64,000 bases of DNA. Origin: Trachythela sp. YZ-2020 (taxonomy: Eukaryota > Cnidaria > Anthozoa > Malacalcyonacea > Clavulariidae). The notes beneath the pieces were generated by a model, which saw nothing but the letters and a program-made list of their open reading frames with translations, had not been told where the DNA came from and searched no databases. Positions 44,495 to 59,400 of the stretch are shown piece by piece. Positions within the stretch are counted from its first letter, which is position 1. Each line of letters opens with the position of its first letter. The stretch covers positions 248,001-312,000 of the forward strand of contig JADLSH010000191.1 of NCBI GenBank assembly GCA_016169945.1, read 5' to 3'. Both the position numbers and the translations under genes were made by a program.

Positions 44495-47400
44495 CTGAAT
44501 TAAGATATTTTAAATTAATCATTAATTATATAATCTTTGATATAAAATTTAATACAATATTGAATTTATTTAACCTTTAATATCAAAAATATTAAAATGC
44601 ATATATGATGGATCTTATGAACAAGATGTTTTTTTTCTGCATCTCACTCGATTGAAATTGATGTAGAAGGTTTAGGTGGATGGATATTTCGAGTGAAATA
44701 TTATATACAATATTTTAGACCTGAACGGGAACGGCTGCGAAAAATGCAACTCTAAGTCCTCCGACAGGAATTGAACCTCTATCGAGTGTACGGTATTCGG
44801 CGTTGTTACCACACAGTTGTGGTACCTTTCAGGCTTTCATCTCTGTGACCTGGGTTCGATTCCTGTAATACGCAGTTGTCTGATTATAATTTCTCATCAA
44901 TCGCATGTGAGAAGAGTGCTTCCAGTTTGACCGGTAAGAGATGGTCATTACAGGAACTTTAGAGAGAACAGTTTAGTAATGATAGAACAATCCAGTATAA
45001 ATAAAGTTGGTATAGTTTAGGTTTCCTCCAGTAGTAACGCTGAATCAATAATTGGATTCTCTTACAGGACTTCTAGGGAGAACTGTTTAGAACTGATAAG
45101 ATCTATCCAGTATAAACAAAGTTAGTTTAGTTCAGAGTGCTACGGTATTTACCGGTCGCCACTTGTTTCCATCTACCAAACTGACGTTACGTCATTTTTT
45201 CAACTTTGAAGTAAAGTTAAAAACTTTGTAACTGACCCTAACCCTAAAACCTACCCTAACCCCTAACCCAAAACCTAACCCTAACCTAACCCTAACCAAA
45301 TTGATGAAGAAAAATCAAGAAAAACGAATATGAAAATCTTTGAAAATCGGGAAAATTGCGCAACGTCAGTTTGACAGATGGAAACAAGTGAAAACCGTAT
45401 TTACCTGCATAGAGAACCACCTTGGGTCCATAACCACGGTACGTTAAGGTCGAAATCTCGATCTTATACTTGGTGTAATATGCAAGATTGGTCCATGAGT
45501 AGCTCCCAGTCTTGTAGTCAACTCGCGCGATTATGACGGCATCACCGGAAGTCCTGAGCCCACCCAATGTCACTCTTTGGAATGTAATGCGGTAGCCACG
45601 TGGGTAGTCGACCCAAAGGGAGTCTGGGAATGGATTCCAGAGCAATGATATTGACACAGGGCTAGTGAGGACAGTTGTGGCGTTCCATGGGGCGGTGTAA
45701 GGCGCCAGGTCTGAAAAATATCCCCAATATTGCATTGTAAGTTACGGATGCGATAAACCCGATAGGATAACGCGTATTTATGCCCATCACCACCAAATTT
45801 ACTCACATATATAGTTTAAATGCTTGGCCTCCTTTGTTCCATTCTATGATCGATTACATTGTCAGTACAGTGCGTTATTCGAAAATGTGAATTGGATGGC
45901 AACAAGAATAAGTATGCGTGGCTGACTCGGTCTATTGTTTTTTAACCAATATAGGTATCCAGTAAAATAGAGTTACTTTAGTTTAGGTTTCCTTAAGCAC
46001 AGGACCACTAAGGGATGACTAAGGGATGGTCCTAGGCCTTTAGGGAGAACAGTTTTGAATTGATCGAGCTATCCAGTATAAATAAAGTTAGTTTAGTTTA
46101 GGTTTCCTGGACAAATAAGACGATTCCTACTGGACCTTCAGGGAGAACAGTTTAGAATTGTATAAATGAAGTATAAATGAAGTTAGTTTATTCTTACCAT
46201 AAGAGCGTGTCATTGCGGTCACTTCACTACAGACACCATCACCAACCAAAGTATAGCCACAAACACGAATATCATAAGATGTATAAGTCTCTAGTCCAGT
46301 CAATACGATATAGGTCAGAGTCACAGTTTCATTCTTGGTGGTAGCAGGGGGTGTTGACTCATGGTAGTACACATGGTAACCCAGAAGAATACCATTTCTG
46401 ACATCAATTGGTATACTGTCCCATTTAACAGATAGCCTTGATTTTGAACCATCGTTATTGGCGGAAAGGTTTTCGGGGCCTTCCACTGGAACTGCGAAAA
46501 AGACAATGTGAAAATAGGTGTTGGTGTTACTGTGGTTAGTGCACGTGCCCTTCAAGGGCCGGTTGTTCAAAAGCCGGTTAGCCTAACGCTAGGTTAACGA
46601 AATCTTCAAATCAAACTTCCCAACAGCTTGTTTATAAAGTTGAACATGTTTTTCCAGAAATCTTTTCTGGATCAATAGAAGTTTTATTTTCTAAAGTTTT
46701 GAAACGAACGGCCACGCAGAAATACATAACCCAAAACAGCGGGTTAAAATTTAACCCAGGGTTAGCGCTAATCGAGCTTTGAACAACCGGCCCCAGGATA
46801 ATATTCTCATAAGACTCAACTTATACGTGCGTCAAGCTTACCTCCTTCGGGTGTCATGAAATGAAATACTGAACTTGGCACTCCATTACCAATGGTATAA
46901 GCCTGTACTTGCACACTGTAGTTTGTATAAAACAACAAATCGCCAAGTTCAACACTGGTCGTGCTTGTATTCAAGGTCACTACACGCATAAGATCTGCCA
47001 AGGACCGTCGAGCCCGCGTTATGTAGTGGACTTCCACAGGTTCGTAGGTTACCGTATAGCCTCGGATTACACCACGTACCTGGTCGGCGGGGACTGGAAC
47101 CCACTCAAGGGTTATAGAATATGATGTAGGGACAGATGGGGTGATGTGTGTATTATTAGAGATGCCGTTGGTCTGTGGATCAGTTTGATTCAATATACGC
47201 AGGTTTATTGGAGCAATACGCGGAACTAAAACAAATAAGCAAAATATAGGTTGCTCCTGGCTACGTCTAAAAAATGTATATAAATTTCCGTTCGAGTATT
47301 CCATCTACTAACACCTTCTACTGGTGGTGAACAGGGGTGGTGAACAGGGGTGGTGAACAGGGGTGGTGAACAGGGGTGGTGAACAGGGGTGGTGAACAGG

Positions 47401-50400
47401 GGTGGTGAACAGGGGTGGTGAACAGGGGTGGTGAACAGGGGTGGTCAACAGGGGTGGTCAACAGGGGTGGTCAACAGGGGTGGTCAACAGGGGTGGTCAA
47501 ATATCATAGTGTGAAAATAATGTCTCAGTCTTGGTGGCCAATAAATAGAAGAGGGATGTAGTTTAGTTTGCTTTATTTTCTCTACAAGAGTCAACAGTTC
47601 TGAGGTTGCCCACTATCTGCTGCTCTGTAACGCTCACTGAAACCCACCAAGTAAAAAGAGACTGGACTGTAAAGCCTCGCACAGACGAGCACGTTTCCTT
47701 GTCAAGTCTTATTTGCCTGTGTGTACGACCAAAAATTGACAAGTTTTCCTTGACAATGAGCCTTGTTTAAAAGCTAGTCATACCAGCTTTTGATAAATTG
47801 ATCGAAAAACTTGTTTGCCATACACACGAACAAATAAACCCGTCAAGGAACTTGTCAAGGAAATCTTGCTCGTCTGTACGGGGCTTTAGACGTGTTATAA
47901 AATTGACATTCGTTACCTTCCTCGTGCGTGCGCACCGTAACCGTTGGATGTTTCGGTCCCAGTCCCTTTCTAGTATACCCTGCCATAGTTAGGCCATAGA
48001 ACGTAAATGCAGTTAAGTTAGTTATCGTAATTTCCAGGTTGGATGACGTCACGGTGAAATTACGTTCTTCGTTGCTATGGTTACAGAAGATGACGTATCC
48101 CAGTCGCATGCCTTGCCATAAGACTTCGTCGATTGGGTTCCACGACACGGTCAGAGCACTGGTGTTTAGTACGATGACAGAAATGTTGGAAGGATGTACG
48201 GCTGGTACTAAAGTAAAGATTTGAATATAACACAACTTGTATTAACTGCGTGAAGCAATGTGCCCTACAGTATTAGACAAACTACAAGAAAAACTGATGC
48301 TTTGTTTCTGGTAGGTAGCGGATTTTCGCAACAAAACCAAGAGGGCGCAGTATAAATCGCGCTATTCTAGGTAGTTCATCTGGATAGTTCGTTTTGTGTC
48401 TACACTTTGACGGATAACCCTACAGACGAATGACGCCAAAAACGCAAATATCGGACCAGTGCGACATCTGTAAGTGTGCCTAGTCAATCACATACACCAG
48501 GATGACATGACTCAACCTCAATAGACTCGACACATGCGTCAACCTTACCTTCTTCAGGTGTCATGAAATGAAATACTGAACTAGGCACTCCATTACCAAT
48601 GGTATAAGCCTGTACTTGCACACTGTAGTTTGTATAAAACAACAGACCATCAAGTTCAACACTGGTCGTGCTTGTATTCAGGATCACTACACGCATAAGA
48701 TCCGCCAAGGACCGGCGAGCCCGCGTTATGTAGAGGACTTCCACAGGTTCATAGGTTACCGTATAGCCTCGGATTACACCGCGTACCTGGTCGGCGGCGA
48801 CTGGATCCCACTCAAGGGTTATAGAATAAGATGTAGGGACAGATGGCGTGATGTGTGTATTGGTAGGGATGTTGTTGGTCGGCTCGTCAGTTTGATTCGA
48901 TACACGGAGGTTTATTGGTGCAATACGGGGAACTAAAAACAAATAGGAAATACGTGAGAACAATAGTTACTATTTGAGGAGTAACTATACTAAATTAGCT
49001 TTGCCAAAACCGAAGACAAATTTTCTTGAAACAAGTTTCTCGTATAGAGCAGCAAAACACTGGAACGAACTTCCAAATAAAATTACAAATAATCTTGAGA
49101 ACCTTAAAATTACAAATAATCTTGACATTCGTTACCTTCCTCGTGCGTGCGCACCGTAATCGTTGGATGTTTCGGTCCCAGTCCCTTTCTAGTATACCCT
49201 GCCATAGTTAGGTCATAGAACGTAAATGCAGTTAAGTTAGTTATCGTAATTTCCAGGTTGGATGACGTCACGGTGAAATTACGTTCTTCGTTGCTATGGT
49301 TACAGAAGATGACGTATCCCAGTCGCATGCCTTGCCATAAGACTTCGTCGATAGGGTTCCACGATACGGTCAGAGCACTAGCGCTTAGTACGATGACAGA
49401 AAGGTTGGAAGGATGTACGGCTGGTACTAGAGTAAAAAATTGAACATAACACAACTTGTATTCACTACACACGTAAAAACGCACAAGTTGTAACAAACCT
49501 GCAGCAGACTTGTACCAATGCTGTTTCAACAACTTGTTATCAGGATGTGTTCGCACTGCTTGTTGACAAGTTGTCGTCGGCTTGTTGACAACTTGCTACA
49601 AGGTTGTTGACTCAACGGACTTGTTCGAAGTTGCTCCAACAACTTGTTATCGTCCTGGGGCCGGTTGTACGAAGCCCGTTTAGCTTAAACGGTGGATAAC
49701 TCTAAATTATAGATCAAGTCTATACATTCATCAAACAACGAAGCTAAAATATTTCAACTTGAAACAATTATGTTTGTTTTACATAATGGAGTTATAGATT
49801 AGTTCAATCAAGTTCAATCAAAAAATGAAATTGTTTTTTTGTTTTCTTTTCCACCGTTTAAATCTTTTAAGCTTCGTACAACCGGCCCCTGTAATTCAAC
49901 AAACAGTTAACAAGTTGACAAGTTGTGAGAAAGCAACTAGCAAAAATTGATAAAATGACAACAATTGTTGACCAGCTTGCTTTTGTTAAACTGCTGTTAC
50001 ATTTTGTTGACATTGTTAAGATGATTTACATGTACATGAAGCAATTCAAGTAAATGCTCATATAAGTTAAAACAATGAGTGACTGGGTGGCATGGAGAAC
50101 AGTGGGACTATCCAAAACAAGGAAAAGACAATGTAACATTCCGATCACTGGATCGTGACTGGGTCCCAAGGCTGGTTAGCTTGCATATTTCTACCTATAA
50201 CTCACCATGCTCTAAGGTTTCGATAACACCACCTTCAGTAGGCAAACTGTATCCAACATTATTTAGCGCCATTAAGGAAACACTATAGTTAGTAAAATGT
50301 TTCATTTGCGTATAAGTCAGGTTGGTTGTCCCCGGCGAAACATGGACAGTAATATTTATGCCATCAACAATGTCTTGGAATAAGATAACATAGCTTTGTT

Positions 50401-53400
50401 CGTGTCCGTTCCAGTTGTATTTGGGGAGAAGATCCCACTCGATAAGCACGGATTGTAGATCGAGATTCTGAACTTTTACGTTGAGGTCTATCATGTCTGG
50501 AACTGAACGAAGCGAAAAGTTAATTTTAATCTGATAATGATCTTAAGCTAGAGAACTTTTCTACTTTATGAAGATATTTCAAGTCTTTCTAGTCGTTGTC
50601 AGGGCTGGTTTGACCATAAACTAACTAATCTCTTAATGCTAGATAGCTCTATCAGTTCTAAACGGTTCTTAAAGTTACTTTAGTTTAGGTTTTCCTCCTG
50701 TAAACACTAGACCACTGATTGGGTGGCCCTAACTGCTATACTTCTAGGAAGAACAGTTAAGAACTGATAGAACTATCCAGTTAAAATAGACTTAGTTTAC
50801 TTTTTTCTTACTCATATAAAATATTTTATCAAAGAAAACAATCTTACTATCGTCCATAGTAGAGTCGACAATCTCCTTGCTAGGCCAACCATCACCAACC
50901 AAACTGAAAGCAACAACTTTCAAAAAGTACTTCATGCTTCTTCTTAGACCGTTCAAAATCACGCAAGATGAGTTCTCAAATTCTCGACCATAAATAACTA
51001 TCTCTTCCCATGATTCCACGGGGTCGTCTTCGTTCCTATATAGTATTTTAAAGCCCTGAAATACTCCTGTGACGTCATAGTCAGGTGACCAGTGCCAGGA
51101 AAGATTCAGCGCGGTTGAGCTGATGACAGTTGACGAGACGTTGAATGGAATGTGAGTTGGAACTTAATAATTGAAGAAAAAGGATAAGAATATTTTTGAC
51201 TTGGATAACTAATTAACTAATTAACTAATTAACTAATTAACTAATTAACTAATTAACTAATTAACTAACATAAATATGAAGCTGCCAACAAAACCACATA
51301 ACAGATGAATACCTTTCCTTGAACTTCTGGAAGTTAAAACAAACGATAAATTTTCAATTTCGTTTTGGATTATTTCATTTTGCTCCCATGAAATATTCAC
51401 AACTGATTGAGTCACTTCAGCAAACAAGACACGGTTTCTTCTGTACATGAAGTATACAAAAATAAATGTAAATTTAAAGTAATAGTGTTAAAGAGTTTAA
51501 ACAAAGGTTATAGACTATCGGAGGTCAGATGTACGTTAGTGGGATGGTTAGTGCACGAGCCTTTCGTATCTGTGATAGAGGTTCCAATCCTGCATGCAAT
51601 ACACAGTTGTCTGATCACCGAAGTTGCATAGGAGAAGAGTGCTCCAGTTTGACTTCAACAAACACCGTAGGTTTTCTCCACGTATTCCGATTTCTTCCTG
51701 TAGTAACACTGGATCAAAAAAGAAGTCCTTACTGGACCTCTAGGGAACTGATAGAGGTATCCAGTGACCAGTATAAATAATAAAAGTACGTTTAGTTTAA
51801 GTTTCCTCCTGTAATAACACTTGACCAATTAGGAGTGTCCTTTTATGAACCTCTAGGAAGAACAATTTTGAAATGATATAGAGCTAGTTAGCATACAATA
51901 AATTTAGTTTAGTTTTTTTGTTTAATCAAGGATTGGTAGCTTACAAGTATATTCAAGCATATTGTTCATGCTTAGAATATTATACGTACAATGAGCTGTC
52001 GTGGTTTGTGTCTGAACTACCTGAAAAAAGATTAGGTAGTTCTACTTCAGGTAGTTTAGACACAAACCATGGTAGATTATCATAGAATAGTACCTACACT
52101 GTACCACTATATTGCGTGTACATTACCTGTAATAGACAAAGTCAAAATTATCATCATTGATATTATAACACAGTCCAAATGCTCCAGTAGTGTGCTGAAA
52201 AGCTGCTGAAACTGTGTAGGTATCAAGAGCTGAATTTTGGTCTCCAAAAACAGACTTCATTTCATGGGTGTCCACAATATCTTGAATGAGCGGCAATTGA
52301 AACGAACGAGTGTTAGGGAAACTCGATATTGGAACAAAATATTCCTCCACGCGAAAGTCTTTAAAACTCGCAGCAATGGCACTTTTGTACCACACCAATG
52401 CGCCGACTTTTGATGGCTGGGGATTATATGTATGCTGTTTGTTTAGTAAAAGACTACCGTCTAAGTATGCTTTGATGTTCGTAAGATCAACAAGGACAGT
52501 GAGAGTGTGCCAAACTCGCTTTTCCGGGTGGCCGCCAATACAGTCACCCTCACTTATACTTTGTCTCGTACTACCTTTACGATGGGATAAACTGAAGCAA
52601 GCTATTCCAGGATGAGTCCTAGAAGTACAATGAGAAATATTTCGCTATAGTTAACCTAAGGAAAGCTAGGAACCATTGTTGCGAAAACATTGTTTCCTAG
52701 GCATGTTTCCTGAAGGTGGGCAAACCAGGAAATATTGTTTAATGGCCAAGTTTCCCGAAGGTGGACAAACCAGGAAACATTGTTTCCTAGCCGTGTTTCC
52801 CGAAGGTGGGCAAGGATTTACGGTAGTTTTAGCACTGTACCTGACAAACATGTAGACAAAGTTGTTCCTGTTTTCATATTTTAACAAAAATCCCATATGA
52901 CCATATTCCACTCCATTATTGTCTAGGTTTGCTTGTTCATGTCGAAATTTCGCTTCAATCTTGTAGCGACCAGAGAGCACCGGTGTTTCGTATATAGCCA
53001 TACAGTGAAAGGTTGGTGACGTTTGTGTGCCACGGAGACGATACTCGCCTTGTCTGCCTGTTGGACCGGAATAACCCATGTCACAATCTTCAAAGGTGAA
53101 CTCACTTGCTCCTTGGTTGGTGTGGAGGTTGAAGTTCTTTACCATAGTGTCATTGGAATTAGCTATTTGAAGAGAAATAGTTTCAGATAAATAGTTTATT
53201 TTTGCCTCTTCAAATTCTCCCGGTTCATAGAAATGGTTCATCCATCTGACGGATAGTCTCTCTTATTACGCATTACATATACAGTCTCGGTTTTGATTGG
53301 CTGCTGTGCACTGATGACGTCACACCTGCAAATCATAGTTTTCTGCATGTAGATATGACGACAAATCTACAGAAAATAATCGCCACGCCATCAAAAGCAG

Positions 53401-56400
53401 CATGTTTTATACACAAACAGAAAAAATATAGCAATTTGGAGGTTCGCCTCACCAACACAAAACACGATTTGCAAAACCTTTTGAATGAGAAAGATGCTGA
53501 AAATACTGAAAAAAGCGACAAAGTTAGCACTACGAATTTTCAACGCCTATTTGACAGAGAAAATAAACAAAATTGCAAAAAATACATAGATTTACAACGA
53601 ATTGTGTAAGTTGTTAAGTATTCGTCCTTACTGAATATAGGCTTATAAAAACGCGTCATAAAATAATTATTGAATTCTGTTTTCGCGTGATATCGACAAT
53701 TATCAAGGCCTCGGTTTGTGTTATCAACCTCAGCCCGATAACACTGCAACCTCGGCCTTGATCAATTCTCGATATCACGCTCAATCTCATCCGATCAATA
53801 TTAATTAGTGTAACCACAAGCTAAAATATCACGACTGGCAATGGTTCTGGGAACAAATCATGCCTGATATTTTTCTGATAGTTCGTCTAATGACGTATAT
53901 AAACACATAGACGGATCATCTGTCAATGAGTTATCCCGTGTCAAACTCACTCCCCGTTCGGAGCTTTTCAGTGACCGATTACATCAAGTATCTTGCTTAT
54001 CTATATATTATGTACTTAGCCTACATTATTTATTTTTACAATTGTGATATTACTTTCCTAATCTATATATCCTAACCCACCCAGTCAACTTTCCCTGTGG
54101 GAGGAAATCGGAGTGCCCGGAGAAAACCGACGACTTTCGGCGGCAGAGCGTTGACTTACTCTTTTCATTGTGTTCACGTGGAATATTTCTGACTGTCTTA
54201 GTTGGGTTTGCCAATTAGATCAGAGTAAAGAGACCTTGGATTCGATTCCCGCGTTGGCGCATTCAAGTTATTTCACTCCTTTTCTCCTTTCTATCCCATC
54301 AAGTTCCATTCTTAACTATCTTATTCTATCACATTTTATCCAGTTTTATCTATTCTAACCCCAATCCTCACCTTCATATGTCTCAAAGAATCCTCCCCTG
54401 GCGGTATTTGAACCCTCGGTTGAGATTGAACCAAGATTAATGTTGTTTAAGTTCACATCAACACCACCATTGTTTACGTGTAACTTCAGATTAAAATATT
54501 CATTTTTTGATTGAAAACGCGAGTCATTACAATGAAGGATTATGTCTTCTCGCCAAGTGGCGACACCATTTCGAACAGAGCCAGCATAAATACATCTGTC
54601 AGTGTCGAACTCTTCCCTATGGCACGAAAACAAAGATCAAAATGCGAGCTTAGATTAGATATCCAGAAAGTAGACTTTAAGAAAGTAGTACAATAATATT
54701 TCATGTTTGTTACTTACCATATCTTTTTGACTGATGCGTTATTGATATATTTTCCAATCTATAAATAGTTTTTAAAATAATCACAATATTTTACAATATA
54801 TTACATTAACAAACAAACAAACAAACAAACAAACAAACAAACAAACAAACAAAACAAAACAAACAAACAAACAAACAAACAAACAAACAAACAAACAAAC
54901 AAACAAACAAACAAACAAACAAACAAACAAACAAACAAACAAACAAACAAACAAACAAACAAACAAACAACCCATTCGCCCATATGTTCTTATTATCTTA
55001 ATCATACCAGTGAATTTAGTTCCCCAGTCGCACTCTCATGTTCAGGATTTTCTCTATCTACCAACGGTCGACTCCAGGGGTAGGACTCTAACTCAAATAT
55101 CCAGGAAATAAAGTTGGAAGGATTTCCTGAAAGAAATGAAATAATTACGAATGCGGCATATATTCACGATAATACAAGATGGCGGAGCCGCGGAGGGCTT
55201 GCTGATTTCGGTCAAAATATTTCACGAACGATACAAGGAAGATGAACGATATAAAGCCGTAAAATATTTTTCCACATGATTTTGAAAATTTCTTTCAAAT
55301 AAGGCAAACTAATCTTTATTGCCACATCAAAACAGAACTAACTTTATTTATACTGCATAGCTCTATCAGTTCTAAACTGCTCTCCCTAGAGGTCCAGTAA
55401 GTGTCATCCCTTGTTGTCTCTGGTTTACTACAGGAGGAAACTGAAACTAAACTAACTTTATTTATACTGGATAGCTCTATCAGTTCTAAACTGTTCTCCC
55501 TAGAGGTCCAGTAAGGGCAGTCCGTTATTGCTCCAGTGTTACTGTAGGAGGAAAGCGGAGTATCTGGAGAAAACATAATATGTTGTTTGGTAGATTCAAA
55601 CTGGAAGCACTCTTCTCACACGCGACTGAAGTGAATCCTAATCAGACAACTGCAAGGATTGAACCCCAGTCACAGAGATGAAGGCATGTGAACTACACGC
55701 TGTATGCCACTACCACACAAAATGCAACTTACTCGCAACAAGATTATACATCCCTATTATTCTGTCTTCTTTTAAAGTAGCATTCCACAAGGTCAGTTCA
55801 TCAATGGCAAAACCACTACCACTAAAATATCTCTGTAATACGGTGTCCATTCTATTCACACTTGCCGCTGGTGAAAAATCCCCTTCTGGACATAATGTTT
55901 CTTTTCTCTTCACTCCCGCATCAACGATTAGATAAAAAACAAGTTTTCCCGCTCCGTCTGGTTGAACTTCCCACGTAACTGAAACGAACATCCACGTCCC
56001 GTATCGTGGGAGAACATCATGCAATATACTACATTTATGCTTCGCGCCACTGACCAAAAAAGTCAATGTAGAACGATCGTGATATGACAAGAGTGACACA
56101 CCAAAACGGTTGCCAGGATTGGTAGTAAAATAATGTTCACGGTTCTTAGGATCGCCTGGCTTTATCCAAGCGGAAACAGTTAAACCTTCAGGGCATAGCG
56201 AAGGATCTTTCAAGCATGGATACTGTATTTGACCAAGTCGCAACCCAGAGCCAGAAGCGGGTTTTGTCAATAGCGCAAGATTTACAGGACCGCTCACGTG
56301 TGTTACGGGCTCTCTTATTATAATAGCTCGAATACCAGTCTTTAAATCTGTTATGTTATCGGGATCGTCAAACGACCAGTAGTGAATTGCATCCTTGTAG

Positions 56401-59400
56401 ACAGTTTCCAGTAATTCTATGAAAGATGAGCGAAGATTGAAAACAAAACATATAAAGGGTGCATTATAAAGCGGATTATAATTGCCTGTTATGATTATCC
56501 TTTCTAAAAAAGGAAACTTTGTCGCGGAATTTTTTTTTGGAAATTCTTACATTTCCACGAATTTTCCTCGCTTGCCAACTTTTAGAAATAGAGTTTGCTT
56601 TCCAAACTGTGTGCTTTTTCTTGCAAAATCAATGTTCTCTTGTTTGCCTATACCTTCGGGAAACATGGCTGGGAAACAATGTTTCGTGGTTTGCCTATGG
56701 GTAAATTTTGAAAAACAGTATCGAAAAGATCCACTTACTATTTTGACATTTTTCATCAACAAATTCGTCATCTAAGCACACGCATTTGCCTGTCACATTA
56801 TCGCACTTGCTTCGACCAACACACGACGGAACACAACTTGATCCTGGGACGGCATGGGATGGCGTGAAAGTACAATTTCTGTCGTTTGTTAGAGATACAG
56901 CCCCAACAACAATGTCACTTTTGTAGCCATCTCCGATAACAACAACAAAAATCATCTACGTAATTAAACGCCATGTTACACGAGCCAATTTATGCTGCAA
57001 CTTGCAACGCAATTTCGGACACAGAGCGATGTTAGGTAAACAGTATATTCGCAGAGAAATTGTGAGCATGGATCTCTTTTAATTTGCTACACCTGGTCGA
57101 GAACTTAGGCGAATATTCTAGGTGAAGTGCAGGGGGTGCACAGCCTTCTTAAATTCAGCACATATACCCCTCTCTCCCCTCCTAAAATTGTTACTATGCA
57201 GTACGTTATACTATACATAGCATGTTTAATATAATTTCCGGTGGTAGTGGATGGATGTACCCTCTAAAAGTCCCCACTCCATTCAGTCAGTTCCCCCCTC
57301 TCTCTTATAAACTTTTACCCTATGGTGGTAGTGGATGAATGTACCCCGTAAAAATCCCCCCACTCCACTGACTCAGTTGCCACTCTCCCTTACCTTGAAT
57401 GCCGTATCAACTTCCAAAGAGATAACTGCCTTTTTCCAGGCGTGCGAATTCTGCTCGCCTACAGTTCTCCACAGTAACAGCCTTTCTCCATTCACCTCCT
57501 TAACGTAAACATCAAGACGTCCCATCTCTGATCCGATCATGTGATAATTGAACTTTACGCACGTGTACACTGGTGGCATTATCCTAGTCACCAACTCTCC
57601 GCGGTCATCTTTGTCCCAAGGGTACGAAGATTCGAGATAATAGAAGTCACCTGATATGACCATATGATGCAGGGTAGCTGGAATTAATTTGGTAAAAAGG
57701 CAGTGGTGAAACATGACGTTTTAACCACTTGCCATTAGTTGAAATGAAACTAACTATAGTTAACTTTAACTACTTTTTTATACAACCGGTCGCAGTACAC
57801 GTAAATAACACCACTGATGAAGACTACTGGAGTGTCGAAAAGGTTGGGCTGTGAATGTAATTTGTTGGGGATTACATTCGTTTACCAAAGTAGTGAAATA
57901 CGTTGAATTTATAGCGAAATAGCTAACTAAAGAACTTGTTTCGATTTTATTCAATTCTATATATTTTGGGTGTAATATATACCTGTGGTACTAAATTACC
58001 CATATTACCACCCATTATACATGTAAGGTATCAATTATATATCCTCCGGGCAGGATTTTTGGTTTTCCCCAACCTTTTCTGACATGCAGGTTTTAGCCAT
58101 TTTAGTCTAGGTAAGTCTGCCAGCTGAGTGCTGACTGTGGTTACTAATACTAGCCTGACCTAATACTTTGCAATGTTTTATTCAGTGTTTCACTTTCAAC
58201 CTTCCTTAATGTCAGTAAACCTTCCTCGCGGGCGGTACCCGCATACCCGCAGCTTTTTAGCAACTCTGCAAATAGTTAGAGCAACCTACCTCTTGGGCAA
58301 ACGTAGATCTCAGCAGCCATTCTAGCTTTGTTTTGCCACGTCAATAGAGTAAAACGAACATGCCGAGCAAAGAAAGGTTTCGATAGCACCTCTTTAACGA
58401 TTACTTCACCTGCCGAATCTCTCACAAAAATCTGAAAAAAGATGTTTACAACTTGAAGAAAGTATATCTACTAAAAGTTCATGGCGAACCACACATATCC
58501 TCTTATCCATGTTTCCCAATGATGGGCAAACCAAGAAACAGTCAAATGGAAAAGATATCTCAAACGTGGGGGTCCAGTGAAGATAGTACTCTACGATAAG
58601 TTGCCGTGGTTTGTGTGTGAACTACCTAAAAAGATATCTCAAACGTGGGGTCCAGTAAAGGTAGTATTCTACAATAAATTGCCGCGGTTTGTGTCTGAAC
58701 TACTTGAGAACGATCGGTTCAGGGCGCACTTAAGTTGGAGCCATGCTCTGTTGTACTAACCCACACCACATTTCTTTTTTTTCTTTTTGGCGGAAGTTTT
58801 GTAAATAAATAAATAAATTTTTGCTCTGGAAATCTCTTACCTTTCGTCGTTTAGACCCATCTAGATAAACCATTAGTTGATCAGCATCAAAACCAAAAGA
58901 AAGAAAATATGTCTTTAAATATTTCCCACTACCTCCGTGTGTTGCAAGACCAGTAACCAGACGAACAAATAGCAAGTCAACTTGGAGCCAAGGGTCCACC
59001 ACGTCACTGTTTGCTCGCCAACCAAAATTCGGTTGTCTTAATCGACCATCAGACGCTTTGGAATTAGTGGCAGAAGATGCTGAGAATGAACTATCTGGGA
59101 TTCGGCCATCTTCCAAACCCACTGGTTCACTGCATGCTAAATGAAACAAGCGTAGTCGGGTCAATTTTCACATAAATAACATCAATTTAAATTCAATCAT
59201 AATCCAAACACAGATCCTAATCGTAACCTTAATCCTTACCCTAACCTAATCCAAATCCTAATCTAATCCAAATCCTAACTCAATCCTTACGCTAATCCTA
59301 ATCCCAATCCAAACCATAATGCTACCCTCATCGTAACCTGATCCTACCCTAATCCTTACCCTCGTCCTAATCCTAATCCAAACCCCAAATCCTAACTTAA

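Noticed and set aside
44853..44880. Possible tRNA gene (GGGTTCGATTCC B-box)
   Set aside because: No acceptor stem or anticodon arm; followed by the SINE body. The same applies to the heads at 51533, 55660 and 39040.
45228..45298. Telomere
   Set aside because: Only about 65 bp of degenerate CCCTAA inside an intron; interstitial.
54781..55005. Cys-Leu-Phe-Val repeat ORF
   Set aside because: Translation of (AAAC)n on the opposite strand.
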